A DNA stretch of 32,087 bases. It comes from CAKSQF01 sp051867925. GTDB taxonomy: Bacteria > Bacillota > Clostridia > Oscillospirales > CAG-272. The translations under genes were made by a program, and so were the position numbers. The stretch spans positions 1 to 32,087 of the forward strand of contig JBJDZI010000115.1 of assembly GCA_051867925.1 (NCBI GenBank), read 5' to 3'. Below the pieces are notes generated by a model. That model was not told the origin of the DNA and ran no database searches. It saw only the letters and a program-made list of their open reading frames with translations. Shown here piece by piece: positions 8,203-17,189 of the stretch (position 1 is its first letter; each line of letters opens with the position of its first letter).

Positions 8203-11200
8203 TTATTTTACACCATCTTTGTGAACAATGCAACTGTTTTGCAGAGAAATCTTTCGTTTTCGAAAGATTTTTTGCTCCGTAGATGAGGATATTTCCGCGG
8301 GATGATCGGCGCGGGCACAATGGGGATACTCTCCGGGAGCCAGTCGGACCCTCCACTCGCCCTTGTAAGTGAGCAGAACGGTAGTCTCCCGCTCCACAGA
8401 GAGCGGAGCCAGCGAAAAGCCGTCCCCGAAGGGAGAGGGAGTAAATCCCAGCACGCCCCAAAGGAGTCCGCTCCAGAGCAGGGCGGCATCGGCGATGGGA
8501 GGGGACACGGGCAGATCACAGAGCGCATCCTGCAGAGCAGATGCCGCATCGGATGCGCCGCTTTGCAATTTGACCAGCAGATCTATTGTTTTTGGGGAAA
8601 CATCGGGCAGGGCGTTCCAACGGGCGGCGGACGAATCTTCGCTCATCTCAAAGGAAGCGTACAACTCCTTGCCTGTGTGATCGCCCAGCCGTTCGGCAAG
8701 GCGGGCGAGGGCGGCAACAACGGGAGGAAGCAGGGGATTTTGCCGATCTTCCTCCATGGCTCGTTCCAGACAACGGGCGGCGCAGAGATAAAGGCTGGTG
8801 TGACCGCCCTCTATGGGAATCCGCAGTTTTGCGGCATCGGTACTGTCGGTGAGCGCAACCCGTAGTGCCAATGCCATAGGAAGCAGAAGCGTGGGAGGCG
8901 ACTTTGCCAGTCGCACCAGATCGGCAACCGCCTCTGCAGGCGCACAGAGCGGCGACAGGAGTGCCCGCGCGGGCGAGTCGGATGCCAGCACCGCCATAGC
9001 GATGGCAGGCAGGGGCGGCACATCCGCCCCCTCAATCCGCAAAAGGGAAGCGGCGGCGCGCAGACGGCGGTCCTGCTCCTCCACGATTATGGGAAGCGTG
9101 TGGGCAGTGACCGTTTCCCGTACGCGGTAGTAGAGATGATCCCGCCCGCGGGGGAAAGTACCCATGAGCAGGAGCGTTTCTCCCTCTCCACAGAGCCGTC
9201 TGACGAACAGCACCCGCCCGTCAGGAAGAGCGTGAAGAGATTCATTTGCTTCCTCTTGATAAGGCGGCGGCAAAGCAGAGACCGAGAGAGTGAGTTCCCC
9301 AAGAGGAAACTCCTCTCTTGTTCGCAGACGAATCGCCAGCAGAGGAAGTCGCGGGAGCAGAGCCGCCCGCAGAGTAAACCCTTCCCCTTCAAAGACCGCT
9401 TCGGCGGGTGAATAGGTTACCGTTTTGGCGGCGGCAGGCAGAAGCAGAGTGCGTCCGTTTCGGCAAAGCAAGAAAGTCAGAGAGAACAGGGGTGCGCTTC
9501 GGTTGGGGCGGTAACGAAGCACCTCGGGGGAGGCGATCAGCGTTGCGATGCCGCTATGGTACGCAAAGGCAGATGTGGGGTGATCCCGCCCGCGGAGAAT
9601 ATGCGGAAAGCCGTCGGGGTAGGTGATCTCTTCCGCGGCGGGGAGCAGGGGCGTTTCGGCATCTACGGGTGTGGCGGAAAGCAGATGGGTGATCAGCACC
9701 TCCACGCCCTCGCGGCGGTTCACCGACAGCGGGAGCGGAGCGGCATCCGATAGCGGAAATCCCCGCTCTGCCAGCAAACGGCGGCTCCCCTCCAAGTAGC
9801 GGGCGAGCAAGTCCCGATCACTGCCGGGGCTTCCCACCGCCATCGCGGCGGGGATAGACGCGCCCTCAACCAGCGCGCGCAGTTGCCATTCCAGTATACG
9901 GGAGGCGGGACTGCCGTCGGGGACGGGTAGAGGAAGCGTGCGGCAGTCGGTTGATGCTCCCCAAGCGGTCTCCTGCAAAACAGTCAGCGCGGCATCACGG
10001 CTTGCCGCTGTGATCAGACGAAGAGAAAAGCGCCGCTCGGTCAGCTTTCCGCCGATCATGCAGACGGGAGTGGAAATAATCCCCTCCGCCCGTCGGGGTT
10101 GGATGGCAAAGATCTCCGCGCTTTGCCCGCTCCCGCGGGGAAAGGGCGAGGGATCGGCGTGGGTGAAGGGATCCAATACTCCCACGACTGCCGCCGCCAG
10201 CGTCAGAGAGGGGGAGTATTCGATGCAAAGACAGATGGAAGTGCCCGCTTTGGTGGCAACGGTGTTTTCCCACAAGCGGGCACGGTTGACGGCGGGGCAA
10301 AGCAGAAAGCGAAGATCGGCAACCGACGAGTCGACTCGCTCCCATTCCAGCACCCATCCGCCCGCCGCCGTTTGGACGCGGCAGGAATTCCCGCCGTCGG
10401 CAAGCGTAAAACAGCCCGCCTCTCGACGGATTACCGTACAGGGGAGAGGGCAAATCTTCCCCTCCTGCAATATCAGAATCCCCGACGGTCTGCCCGCGGT
10501 GAAGGGAGCCGCCGCCGAAAAGGAAGCGGTCAGCGGCTTGCCGTCCCGCCAAAGAGAGAGACATCGCCCGCCCGCCGTCAGCAGACCGTTGCGGGCATCT
10601 CCCAGCAAAATTACCGAGGGCGCGGAGGGAGCAGAGCGGCGACTCGGCGGCTCGGCGGGAAGCACCTCGTCTCGGACTGCCGAATCGGCAGATCGACCCA
10701 GCAGCGGCAGGAGTGCGCCGAACCGCGGAAGTGAGGCAAGCCGTCGGGATATCTGCCGCCCGGTGATCGCCCCTGCCAAGGCGACCAGTGAAAGGGCGAT
10801 GTCAGACGATCGGGTTTGCCCGGGATGGGCAGGATCGCCCAGTCCGCATAACGGGTCGGTCTGTTGCAGATGCCGCAGATGGGAGAGGGCAAGATGGGGG
10901 CGATCCCGCAGAAGCAGGCAAAACAGGAGAGTTTGCGGAGACTGTTGCAGGTATCCGTCGGTATGGCGAAGGGACTTTATGCCCATGGCAATGGGGCGGG
11001 GAGAGCGGGACAGTCTTGGCCAGCGGGTGAGACTGTGCAGGCAGATTGCCGTTTTGCGGGAGCCTTCCTCGCAATCGGAGACGGTGGGACGGCTTTCTTT
11101 GCGCCCTTCCCGCAGAGCGGCACGGACGGCACGGCGGGTGGCATCCCGAATCAGTCCTTCCTCCGGTGCGGGCAGAAGAAAATCGGTGAGCAGATAGTCG

Positions 11201-13650
11201 CCAAGGGAGCCATTTTCCGACAGTATCAGACAATGTCCGCCGCGGCATCGGGCAGGTGCGGCGAGGGCGTACCATGCGGCAATTTTCTGTTTGCCGCTCA
11301 TCCCGCGGGCGCTGTCCGATGCCAGAGCGGCAAACAGAGCAGGTCCTCCGATCCCCAACAGATCAGACAGCCGTCCTTCTCGCTCCCCTTCGGGGGTGTA
11401 TGACCGACAAAGGGTGCCGTCCTCCCAAAAGAGCAGGGTGAAATCCATCTGTGCTGACAGATGAGCGATGCGCTCGGCAAGTGGAAGAAGCGAAGGATGA
11501 CGCTCTGCGTGTTCCCGCAGACCTGCTTTGACCGCAGCCAGACAGAGGGCGTACAGCCCCGCCTCGGCGGTGTCCACCCGACCGTCCTTGTAAAACTCCC
11601 CTGTTTGGAGCGTGTAGCGGGCGTAGGGAAGTCCGCATCGGGTGGGGAGTTGTTCAATTTGATCCAGCAGATGGCTCACCCGCCGCTCCAGCGTGTAGGG
11701 ATCGATCAGCCCCACATCGCAGGCGGCAACCTCTGCCGCAAGACAGAGTCCCAGCACAGAGGGGGTGGTATAAGGACCCTGCTGACCCGCATCGTCCAGG
11801 TAGGCGGGCGGCAGACCGAGGACGGGCGTTTTCAATAAAGGATAGAGTTCTCCCGCCAGCGCGTGGCACGCCGCCTTGGCATCGGGGGACAGATCTGCCT
11901 TGTGAGGATCGTCGCCCATCAGCAGGGGAGCGACACATATGCACACCCCAAGAAAAGAGAGCGGCGCACCGGTAGCGATGATCGCCCCGCCGTAAAACAG
12001 AGAGAGAACGCACAGTCCTTGCAGGTTCTTCCTGCCTTGCAGGCTCTCCCTGCCCATCAGACGCAGGAGGGATGCCATGGGGAGCGCGGTGCGGTGAAAA
12101 AAGGCAACTGCGATTTTCCGCCAAGCGGGAAGTGTGTAGAGGAAGAAGCGGCGGTTGGGGCGCAGAGACAGAAGTGCGCAAAAGAGCAGATCGGTGGATG
12201 CGGCGATCCATAGGAGCAGGACGAAACGGATAGGCAGATCTGCGGCTATGGCACCAAACAGGAGCAGTGCGCGGCAGATCGGAAGGGTAATGCGCAGAAT
12301 GGGAAGTAAGGTGGGTGTCTGTCGGATCGGCGCGGTGTAGCAGGCAATTTGCGCTCCGCTTGGAACGCAAAGCGGTTGGGGTGCCAGCCGCGTGGAGGGC
12401 AGTTTCCCTTCTGCTAACGCGCGGAGTGCATCGGTGCGGTAAAGCCCCCATCCGGTGAGATCGGCGGGCGCATCCAACTTTTGCAAAAGACATTGCCGAA
12501 GCGCGGAAAGACGGCTTTCGGGGAGCGGGGAATCGGCGGGAGAAAGATAGACCAGCGCATCCTGCCTGCAAAGGGGATGAAAGAGCGCCGCCGCCATTCG
12601 TTCACTGCTATCGGGCAGGGAAATGCCGTCGGCGGGCAGGATACAGACCGCCTCGGGCGGATTTTCTTTGCTGTCGGCAAAGCGGAAGATCAGCACCGCC
12701 AGTTCACTCAGGGGGAGGTCGCCGAGATAGCGGGCTTTCCCGAATTTGCGGGGACAATACCGTCTGGGCGGCACCAACAGACCGATCTCCGTGTCGGTGG
12801 AGCGACTCAACTCGTCTACCCGACGGCGAATAGCAGCGATTTTTTCCTCCTCTCCTGCTTCCTCGGCAATAGACGAATCGGTGCGGGTCAGCACCAGCAA
12901 GCAGTCCTCACCTTGCCCTGAGGCGATGATGCGGGCAATCGTGTTCAGCGCCCTTTCTGCCTTTGCCGCTCTTCCTACGCAGACGGTGAGGATCGTGTGT
13001 CCTTTGCCATCCTCCAAAAGAGGGAGCGCGGTGACGGGAAGCAGTTTTCGCAGGAGCGCGGCGATCCCCAGATAACCGCCCGTGAAGAGGGCGGGCAATG
13101 TCAGAAGCAAAAGACACGCGGCGCGGAGCGGGAGAAAAACAAATCCCAGCCAAGCCGCCGCGACAGTGGGCAGAATGGGTAGCAGAAGCAGGAGCGCCGC
13201 CTCTCGCCGCGGGCGGGGCATTTCTCCGTTCCACAGTTGCACGGCAGAGGCGGGGGGCAGACGGTGACGGCGCGCATAGCGTGCAAGCCCCCGACGGAGC
13301 GCGCGGCGGGTGGCGGCGTCGGAAAGGCGATAGAAGTCCTTGGTCTCCAGCGGAGCGTGACAGGGGGAGAGGTGTTCCGCCAGATCGTCCGGATCGGTCT
13401 TTGCCAGCCTTGATAGCAAAGTGCGATGCCGCTGGGGCGAGATCTCTTTTCGTTGCAGAAGTCGTTTCGCGCGGCTCTCCAGCCTTTTTCGCAGACGGCG
13501 GATCGCCCGGGGCGAGGGGGTGGGCAATTCCTTTGCGATCTCTGCAAGATCGAAGTGATCGGGATCGACCTTGCGCAGGATGCGATCCAGTTGCCGACCT
13601 GAAAAGCGGTGACCGAAGAGAATAGGGCGGTTTGCGGGTGAGGTAGCCAT
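8203..13650 (-). CDS. Giant cyclic-beta-1,2-glucan-synthase-like membrane protein (NdvB/ChvB family, diverged)
   Basis: This 1815-residue protein follows the NdvB/ChvB domain order but is far shorter than the roughly 2800-residue family members. Residues 105-135 (FYRLSDAATRRALRRGLARY) match the conserved N-terminal helical block. Membrane helices lie near 150-200 and 450-580. Residues about 215-410 match the GT84 glycosyltransferase region, but the DxD site (LDADTQLP in active enzymes) reads LPADGISLP at about 338-346. The block that normally follows it (HDLLEG) was not found. Residues about 600-950 match the glycoamylase-like domain (YTTPSVLGLCLAAEVAACD, MDFTLLFWEDGTL, RGGHCLILSENGSLGDYLL). 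The remainder resembles GH94-type beta-sandwiches and helices, with no DWNDG catalytic block visible. The start MATSP was chosen by its GGGAG site, which sits inside a hairpin. Cyclic glucan synthesis is doubtful; a glycan-handling or structural membrane role is inferred. Confidence 0.75.
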   Translation of the reverse strand: MATSPANRPILFGHRFSGRQLDRILRKVDPDHFDLAEIAKELPTPSPRAIRRLRKRLESRAKRLLQRKEISPQRHRTLLSRLAKTDPDDLAEHLSPCHAPLETKDFYRLSDAATRRALRRGLARYARRHRLPPASAVQLWNGEMPRPRREAALLLLLPILPTVAAAWLGFVFLPLRAACLLLLTLPALFTGGYLGIAALLRKLLPVTALPLLEDGKGHTILTVCVGRAAKAERALNTIARIIASGQGEDCLLVLTRTDSSIAEEAGEEEKIAAIRRRVDELSRSTDTEIGLLVPPRRYCPRKFGKARYLGDLPLSELAVLIFRFADSKENPPEAVCILPADGISLPDSSERMAAALFHPLCRQDALVYLSPADSPLPESRLSALRQCLLQKLDAPADLTGWGLYRTDALRALAEGKLPSTRLAPQPLCVPSGAQIACYTAPIRQTPTLLPILRITLPICRALLLFGAIAADLPIRFVLLLWIAASTDLLFCALLSLRPNRRFFLYTLPAWRKIAVAFFHRTALPMASLLRLMGRESLQGRKNLQGLCVLSLFYGGAIIATGAPLSFLGVCICVAPLLMGDDPHKADLSPDAKAACHALAGELYPLLKTPVLGLPPAYLDDAGQQGPYTTPSVLGLCLAAEVAACDVGLIDPYTLERRVSHLLDQIEQLPTRCGLPYARYTLQTGEFYKDGRVDTAEAGLYALCLAAVKAGLREHAERHPSLLPLAERIAHLSAQMDFTLLFWEDGTLCRSYTPEGEREGRLSDLLGIGGPALFAALASDSARGMSGKQKIAAWYALAAPARCRGGHCLILSENGSLGDYLLTDFLLPAPEEGLIRDATRRAVRAALREGRKESRPTVSDCEEGSRKTAICLHSLTRWPRLSRSPRPIAMGIKSLRHTDGYLQQSPQTLLFCLLLRDRPHLALSHLRHLQQTDPLCGLGDPAHPGQTRSSDIALSLVALAGAITGRQISRRLASLPRFGALLPLLGRSADSAVRDEVLPAEPPSRRSAPSAPSVILLGDARNGLLTAGGRCLSLWRDGKPLTASFSAAAPFTAGRPSGILILQEGKICPLPCTVIRREAGCFTLADGGNSCRVQTAAGGWVLEWERVDSSVADLRFLLCPAVNRARLWENTVATKAGTSICLCIEYSPSLTLAAAVVGVLDPFTHADPSPFPRGSGQSAEIFAIQPRRAEGIISTPVCMIGGKLTERRFSLRLITAASRDAALTVLQETAWGASTDCRTLPLPVPDGSPASRILEWQLRALVEGASIPAAMAVGSPGSDRDLLARYLEGSRRLLAERGFPLSDAAPLPLSVNRREGVEVLITHLLSATPVDAETPLLPAAEEITYPDGFPHILRGRDHPTSAFAYHSGIATLIASPEVLRYRPNRSAPLFSLTFLLCRNGRTLLLPAAAKTVTYSPAEAVFEGEGFTLRAALLPRLPLLAIRLRTREEFPLGELTLSVSALPPPYQEEANESLHALPDGRVLFVRRLCGEGETLLLMGTFPRGRDHLYYRVRETVTAHTLPIIVEEQDRRLRAAASLLRIEGADVPPLPAIAMAVLASDSPARALLSPLCAPAEAVADLVRLAKSPPTLLLPMALALRVALTDSTDAAKLRIPIEGGHTSLYLCAARCLERAMEEDRQNPLLPPVVAALARLAERLGDHTGKELYASFEMSEDSSAARWNALPDVSPKTIDLLVKLQSGASDAASALQDALCDLPVSPPIADAALLWSGLLWGVLGFTPSPFGDGFSLAPLSVERETTVLLTYKGEWRVRLAPGEYPHCARADHPAEISSSTEQKIFRKRKISLQNSCIVHKDGVK

Positions 13651-13657
13651 AAAAACA

Positions 13658-13692
13658 CTCCCATACTTGGATGAATATCCATAGTATGGGAG
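13658..13692 (-). promoter_or_regulatory. Long hairpin covering the ribosome site of the giant membrane-protein gene
   Basis: In the transcript, CTCCCATAC pairs with GTATGGGAG, and inside it TGGAT pairs with ATCCA around a 4-nt loop, giving 14 base pairs in all. The 3' arm contains the GGGAG Shine-Dalgarno of the downstream gene. It is followed by TGTTTTT and then directly by the ATG, so it can act both as a ribosome-site lock and as a weak terminator-like element. Confidence 0.6.
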
Positions 13693-13705
13693 CCTTCGGA
13701 GCGAT

Positions 13706-15754
13706 TTATTCAGCGGCAGGCGCACCCTTTACAGAAAGCGCAAAGGTCTGCCGCACGCCGTCTTGGCAGACGGTTACCGTGCGGGGAACATATTCATCCC
13801 ACTCCACGAAAGTGAAGCCAAGCTCGATGTCGTGATAGCTGATGCAGGGATTTTCCACAGAGTACCACAGAACCTCGCATCCTGCGCGGGATGCGCGCTC
13901 AGCAAGGGTATAGGCGGTGTTACAGTCCTCCTCGGATGGGGCGGGGAGAATCAGAAATTCCAGATGCCCTTCTTCTAAAAGATGCGTCAGTGTGGAGATC
14001 TGCCGATAGCGGTAATGAGTCAGGATGAGCGTATCCATCCGAATCAGCGGATCGCCCTCTGCCGTGTCTGCGGCGGAGCCTAAAAAGGCGTAGGTGCCCG
14101 ACGAATGATCCACCAGCATCGCCCGCGTGCCTGCGGTGACGGTCAGACATTGGTTCTCTCCCTCCTCCAGCCAAACTACATTGCGGACATCGGTCAGCGC
14201 GTGGGCGTGATACGCACAATACCCGCCGGAGACCGACAGAAAGAGGACTGCAACCGCCAATGTCAGCGGGCGCGTTTTGCGGAAGAAGCACAGAACAGCC
14301 GTCACGGCGATGGCGACCGCCGCGATCCATCCGATAACGGGATAAATGAGGGGCAGGAGCAGACGGTCACTGCTACCGAAGAAATCGCCCACCGTCCGCA
14401 GAAGGTCGGCAAGAATGCCGATCAGAAATGCGGGCGCAGTTGCCAAGGGTGCGATAGGGGAGGTGATCAGCAGAATCGGTGCCAAGTAGAGAAGCAGGGT
14501 GATCATCGGCACCAACAGCAGATTGGCAAGAGGCGAGAGGATCGCCCATTCCCCGAAATACCACACTGAAAAGGGAAGCGTGAACAATGTAGCCGCCCCG
14601 GTAACCGTCAATGCAGACAATACGGCTTTGGGCAGGCGGGGGAGCGAGCGCATCCGTCCCATCAGCGGCACGGCGATCAGCAGAATGCCGAAGGTGGCAA
14701 AAAAGGAGAGCAACAAGCCCACATCCAGCACTGATTCGGGCGAGAGGAGACAAATCAGCGATACCGTTGCAAAGAGAGAGGTCAGAGGATCCTGCCGTCT
14801 GCCGAAATGATAGGCGGCAAGCAAAAGCAGAGCCATCCCGCCTGCCCGATAGACCGACGGCGAGCCGACGATCACCATATAAAACAGTAGCAGCGGGAGC
14901 AAAATGGGAAAGCGCAGTTTGCGGGGGAGTCGGAGTTTGCGGAAGATCCAGAGCAGACTGCCGCAGAGAATCCCCAGATGGAGACCGCTGACCGCCAGCG
15001 TGTGGGAGATGCCCAGATTGCGGAACTGTCGGGACGTCTCATCGGACAGCCCCGATTTGTCCCCGATCAGCAGAGCAGTGACCAGTCCCGTATCCTCGTC
15101 GCTGAGATAAGGATAGAACTGTCGGCGGAGCGTCTTGCGCAGGTTTGCAAGAAAACTGTCGGGAAACTGCTCCTCGTGGGACAGCAGACGGTATTCCTCC
15201 TCATCGGCGACTGCCTCGAAGAAGATCCCTTGGGAATAGTCGTAACACTCGGCAAGTCGCTGACCTGCGGGGGAAAGAACCGTTATTTCTGCGGTCAGAG
15301 CGATTCGGTCGCCGGTCGTGAGGTTTGCCGCATAGGGGAGCCGAACGCGACCGGTGATCTCTGTTTCAACGCCGTCAAAGGTGTGAAGTTTGCAAAGCAA
15401 TGTAGTAGAATATGAGGTCGAATATTCCACTTTGCTGATGGTCAGCACCGCCTCACCGACGGCGCCGTCCAAGGGGTCGGCGCGATGGTGCAGACCGAAC
15501 CGATCCACCCGATCCGCGGAGAAAAATGCAAGGGATGCCGCGATCAAAAGTCCCGCTCCCAGAAAAAGCCCTCGCCGCACGCGGGAGCCGCCTTTGGTAA
15601 ACAATAATCCCGTGCCGACGGTCAAGAGGGCGGCAAGAAACGCTCCAATGCAGAGCGGCAGTGCATAGGCACTGCCGCAACAAAAGGCTGTAAACAGCAA
15701 AAGCAGGAACAGGACAGAGCAGATCGCAAGAGGACGACGGAGCAGCCCTTTCAT
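13706..15754 (-). CDS. comEC: ComEC/Rec2-type DNA uptake channel with a degenerate beta-lactamase-fold domain
   Basis: ComEC forms the inner-membrane channel for single-stranded DNA during transformation. The 682-residue protein has N-terminal membrane helices, an OB-like soluble region (about residues 90-200) and the conserved ISHTLAVSGLHLGIL competence motif near residue 250. Eight or more membrane helices follow. The C-terminal metallo-beta-lactamase-like region (about 540-680) has lost its zinc motif: the expected HxHxDH reads THYRYRQIS and the usual IDxG reads VDHSSG. The ATG lies only 3 bp beyond the hup stop with no clear ribosome site, so reinitiation from hup is likely. No other competence genes are in the window. 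Confidence 0.92.
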   Translation of the reverse strand: MKGLLRRPLAICSVLFLLLLFTAFCCGSAYALPLCIGAFLAALLTVGTGLLFTKGGSRVRRGLFLGAGLLIAASLAFFSADRVDRFGLHHRADPLDGAVGEAVLTISKVEYSTSYSTTLLCKLHTFDGVETEITGRVRLPYAANLTTGDRIALTAEITVLSPAGQRLAECYDYSQGIFFEAVADEEEYRLLSHEEQFPDSFLANLRKTLRRQFYPYLSDEDTGLVTALLIGDKSGLSDETSRQFRNLGISHTLAVSGLHLGILCGSLLWIFRKLRLPRKLRFPILLPLLLFYMVIVGSPSVYRAGGMALLLLAAYHFGRRQDPLTSLFATVSLICLLSPESVLDVGLLLSFFATFGILLIAVPLMGRMRSLPRLPKAVLSALTVTGAATLFTLPFSVWYFGEWAILSPLANLLLVPMITLLLYLAPILLITSPIAPLATAPAFLIGILADLLRTVGDFFGSSDRLLLPLIYPVIGWIAAVAIAVTAVLCFFRKTRPLTLAVAVLFLSVSGGYCAYHAHALTDVRNVVWLEEGENQCLTVTAGTRAMLVDHSSGTYAFLGSAADTAEGDPLIRMDTLILTHYRYRQISTLTHLLEEGHLEFLILPAPSEEDCNTAYTLAERASRAGCEVLWYSVENPCISYHDIELGFTFVEWDEYVPRTVTVCQDGVRQTFALSVKGAPAAE

Positions 15755-15757
15755 GGA

Positions 15758-16036
15758 TTACTTGCCGCAGACTTCGTCCAGCAGAGCAGAGCCTGCCTTG
15801 AAAGATACGCTCTTGCCGGCGGGAATGTCGATCTGCTCGCCGGTCTTGGGGTTGATGCCCTTGCGGGGAGCGCGGTCTTTTACGCGCAGAGCGCCGAATC
15901 CGGTAACGGCAACTTCACCGCCGGAAGCCAGTTCCTTCGCAGTAGCGGTCAGCAGTGCATCCAGTACGGCTGCACAGTCCTTCTGGGTCATGCCGGTAGC
16001 CTCGGCAGCGGCGCGAATCAATTCTTTTTTGTTCAT
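15758..16036 (-). CDS. hup: HU family DNA-binding protein
   Basis: This 92-residue nucleoid protein is a typical HU. It has the N-terminal dimerisation helices (MNKKELIRAAAEATGMTQKD), the GEVAVTGFGALRVKDRAPRKG turn, and the NPKTGEQIDIPAGKSVSFKAG arm that inserts into the minor groove. The GGAGA ribosome site lies about 9 nt before the ATG. It is the first gene of a minus-strand run with comEC, the giant membrane protein, yfmFH, lgt and folD. HU is normally expressed at a very high level, so attenuation between it and the next genes would be expected. Confidence 0.97.
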   Translation of the reverse strand: MNKKELIRAAAEATGMTQKDCAAVLDALLTATAKELASGGEVAVTGFGALRVKDRAPRKGINPKTGEQIDIPAGKSVSFKAGSALLDEVCGK

Positions 16037-16071
16037 AGGTCAAATCTCCTTCAGATTTATAGGATGTTCAT

Positions 16072-16080
16072 ATTATAGCA
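16072..16080 (-). promoter_or_regulatory. Extended -10 promoter of hup
   Basis: On the minus strand TGCTATAAT is a perfect extended -10 element about 36 bp before the hup start codon. No good -35 hexamer is visible at the right distance, and the upstream DNA is A-rich. Confidence 0.65.
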
Positions 16081-16172
16081 CAAATTTTACGTTTTTTCAT
16101 CCCATCTTCGCGCAAAAGTCGATTTTTGTAGTATCGCACAAGAACGGCGCACCGTTTTCATACGATTTGACG

Positions 16173-16198
16173 AAAAAGGGGACGGTTTCTCCGTCCCC
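16173..16198 (-). terminator. Intrinsic terminator of the 254-residue lipoprotein gene
   Basis: GGGGACGG pairs with CCGTCCCC around a 5-nt loop, followed on the minus strand by TTTTT. It lies about 60 bp past the stop of the lipoprotein gene and separates it from the hup promoter. Confidence 0.85.
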
Positions 16199-16258
16199 TG
16201 TGCCCAAATCCTACCTTTCGGAGAGGAAAACACTCCCCATGGGCAAGACGCGGGAGCG

Positions 16259-17023
16259 TTAAGGCGCGATCTCCACTTCGGTGGGATAACCGCAAGACCA
16301 AAGCTTTCCTTCGGGCGGGTTTTCCGTGTGAGAGTGACGCTCCTGATTCTGAAAGATAATATCGATGCCGTATTGGGTCGACCATCCGATGGCGTTTTGC
16401 AGGGCGGTGCAATCCATTGCCTCGATGGCACGCCCCGTTCCCGCGAAGATCGGTGTGTTAAACTCGGTTGTGACCTCCAACAACTCAAAGCCAAGCCCGG
16501 TCAGATAGGCGATCAGTTTATCCTCGTCCACTTTGGGTTCGTTGGCAGGATCGCCCTCACAGTACAGTCCGACACTGAAGGCACGAAGCGTGTCGGGATA
16601 AGACAGAGAGCCGTTGTCGTCGGTCAAGTACCGAACCGTTCCCGTTGCGGGAAGAGCCATTGTGACCAGTGTTTGCCCGATCCAGATAATGTCAGGGCGG
16701 TAGAAGTCCTCCTTCAGCCATATTCCCTGATCCGTATAATACTTCGCCGTACCGTCGGGGTAAGTATATCCGTCAGGTATCTCGCAGGGATAAAGCAGCT
16801 GCGCAATGTCGCCGCCGGAGTCTTGCGTCACAGTTGTCGCGGCAGTAGTGGTATCTGCCCGTCTTCCGGCATCGGGACTTTCCTCTGCGCAGGCTGCAAT
16901 GGAAAAGAGAAGGAGTGCTGACAAAACGATCGAGAGGGCGGCTTTCGGGACAGAGAGGGACGCATTTTTCCTCATCAGCTTTTCTTTTGTGGTGGGCGTA
17001 CGGAATATGCGGTTTCTTTTCAT
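16259..17023 (-). CDS. Lipoprotein of unknown function
   Basis: The 254-residue product has a long N-terminal basic region, a hydrophobic segment and the lipobox IAAC (SIVLSALLLFSIAAC), then an acidic, Thr-rich linker (TTTAATTVTQD). It should be exported, lipidated by Lgt and held on the outer face of the membrane. The roughly 180-residue globular part (YPCEIPDGYTYPDGTAKYY, GIDIIFQNQERHSH) matches no family I recognise and shows no catalytic motif. The start MKRNRIF at 17023 is set by GGAGG eight bases upstream; an internal ATG (MRKNASLS) would also leave a signal peptide. It is monocistronic, with its own promoter and terminator, and diverges from the gene at 17257. Confidence 0.8.
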   Translation of the reverse strand: MKRNRIFRTPTTKEKLMRKNASLSVPKAALSIVLSALLLFSIAACAEESPDAGRRADTTTAATTVTQDSGGDIAQLLYPCEIPDGYTYPDGTAKYYTDQGIWLKEDFYRPDIIWIGQTLVTMALPATGTVRYLTDDNGSLSYPDTLRAFSVGLYCEGDPANEPKVDEDKLIAYLTGLGFELLEVTTEFNTPIFAGTGRAIEAMDCTALQNAIGWSTQYGIDIIFQNQERHSHTENPPEGKLWSCGYPTEVEIAP

Positions 17024-17079
17024 TGCGTGATCCTCCTTATAAAGTGTTGATGGAAAAACGGCCAATTTCTTTCATATTC

Positions 17080-17088
17080 ATTATATCA
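17080..17088 (-). promoter_or_regulatory. Extended -10 promoter of the lipoprotein gene
   Basis: On the minus strand TGATATAAT is an extended -10 element about 57 bp before the start codon. No clear -35 partner is visible. Confidence 0.55.
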
Positions 17089-17189
17089 CACTGTAACATT
17101 AATTTCCATTGACAATCAATACAAGGCTTTTGTTCCATATTTGTGAAATTTCACCAATCAAAAATCCTGACAAAATTCTCTTTTACCCA

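Noticed and set aside
9938..11197. 419-codon plus-strand frame within the giant gene
   Set aside because: Arg/Ser-rich translation typical of a reverse-frame shadow in GC-rich DNA; the minus-strand frame has clear glycoamylase-like similarity across the same interval.
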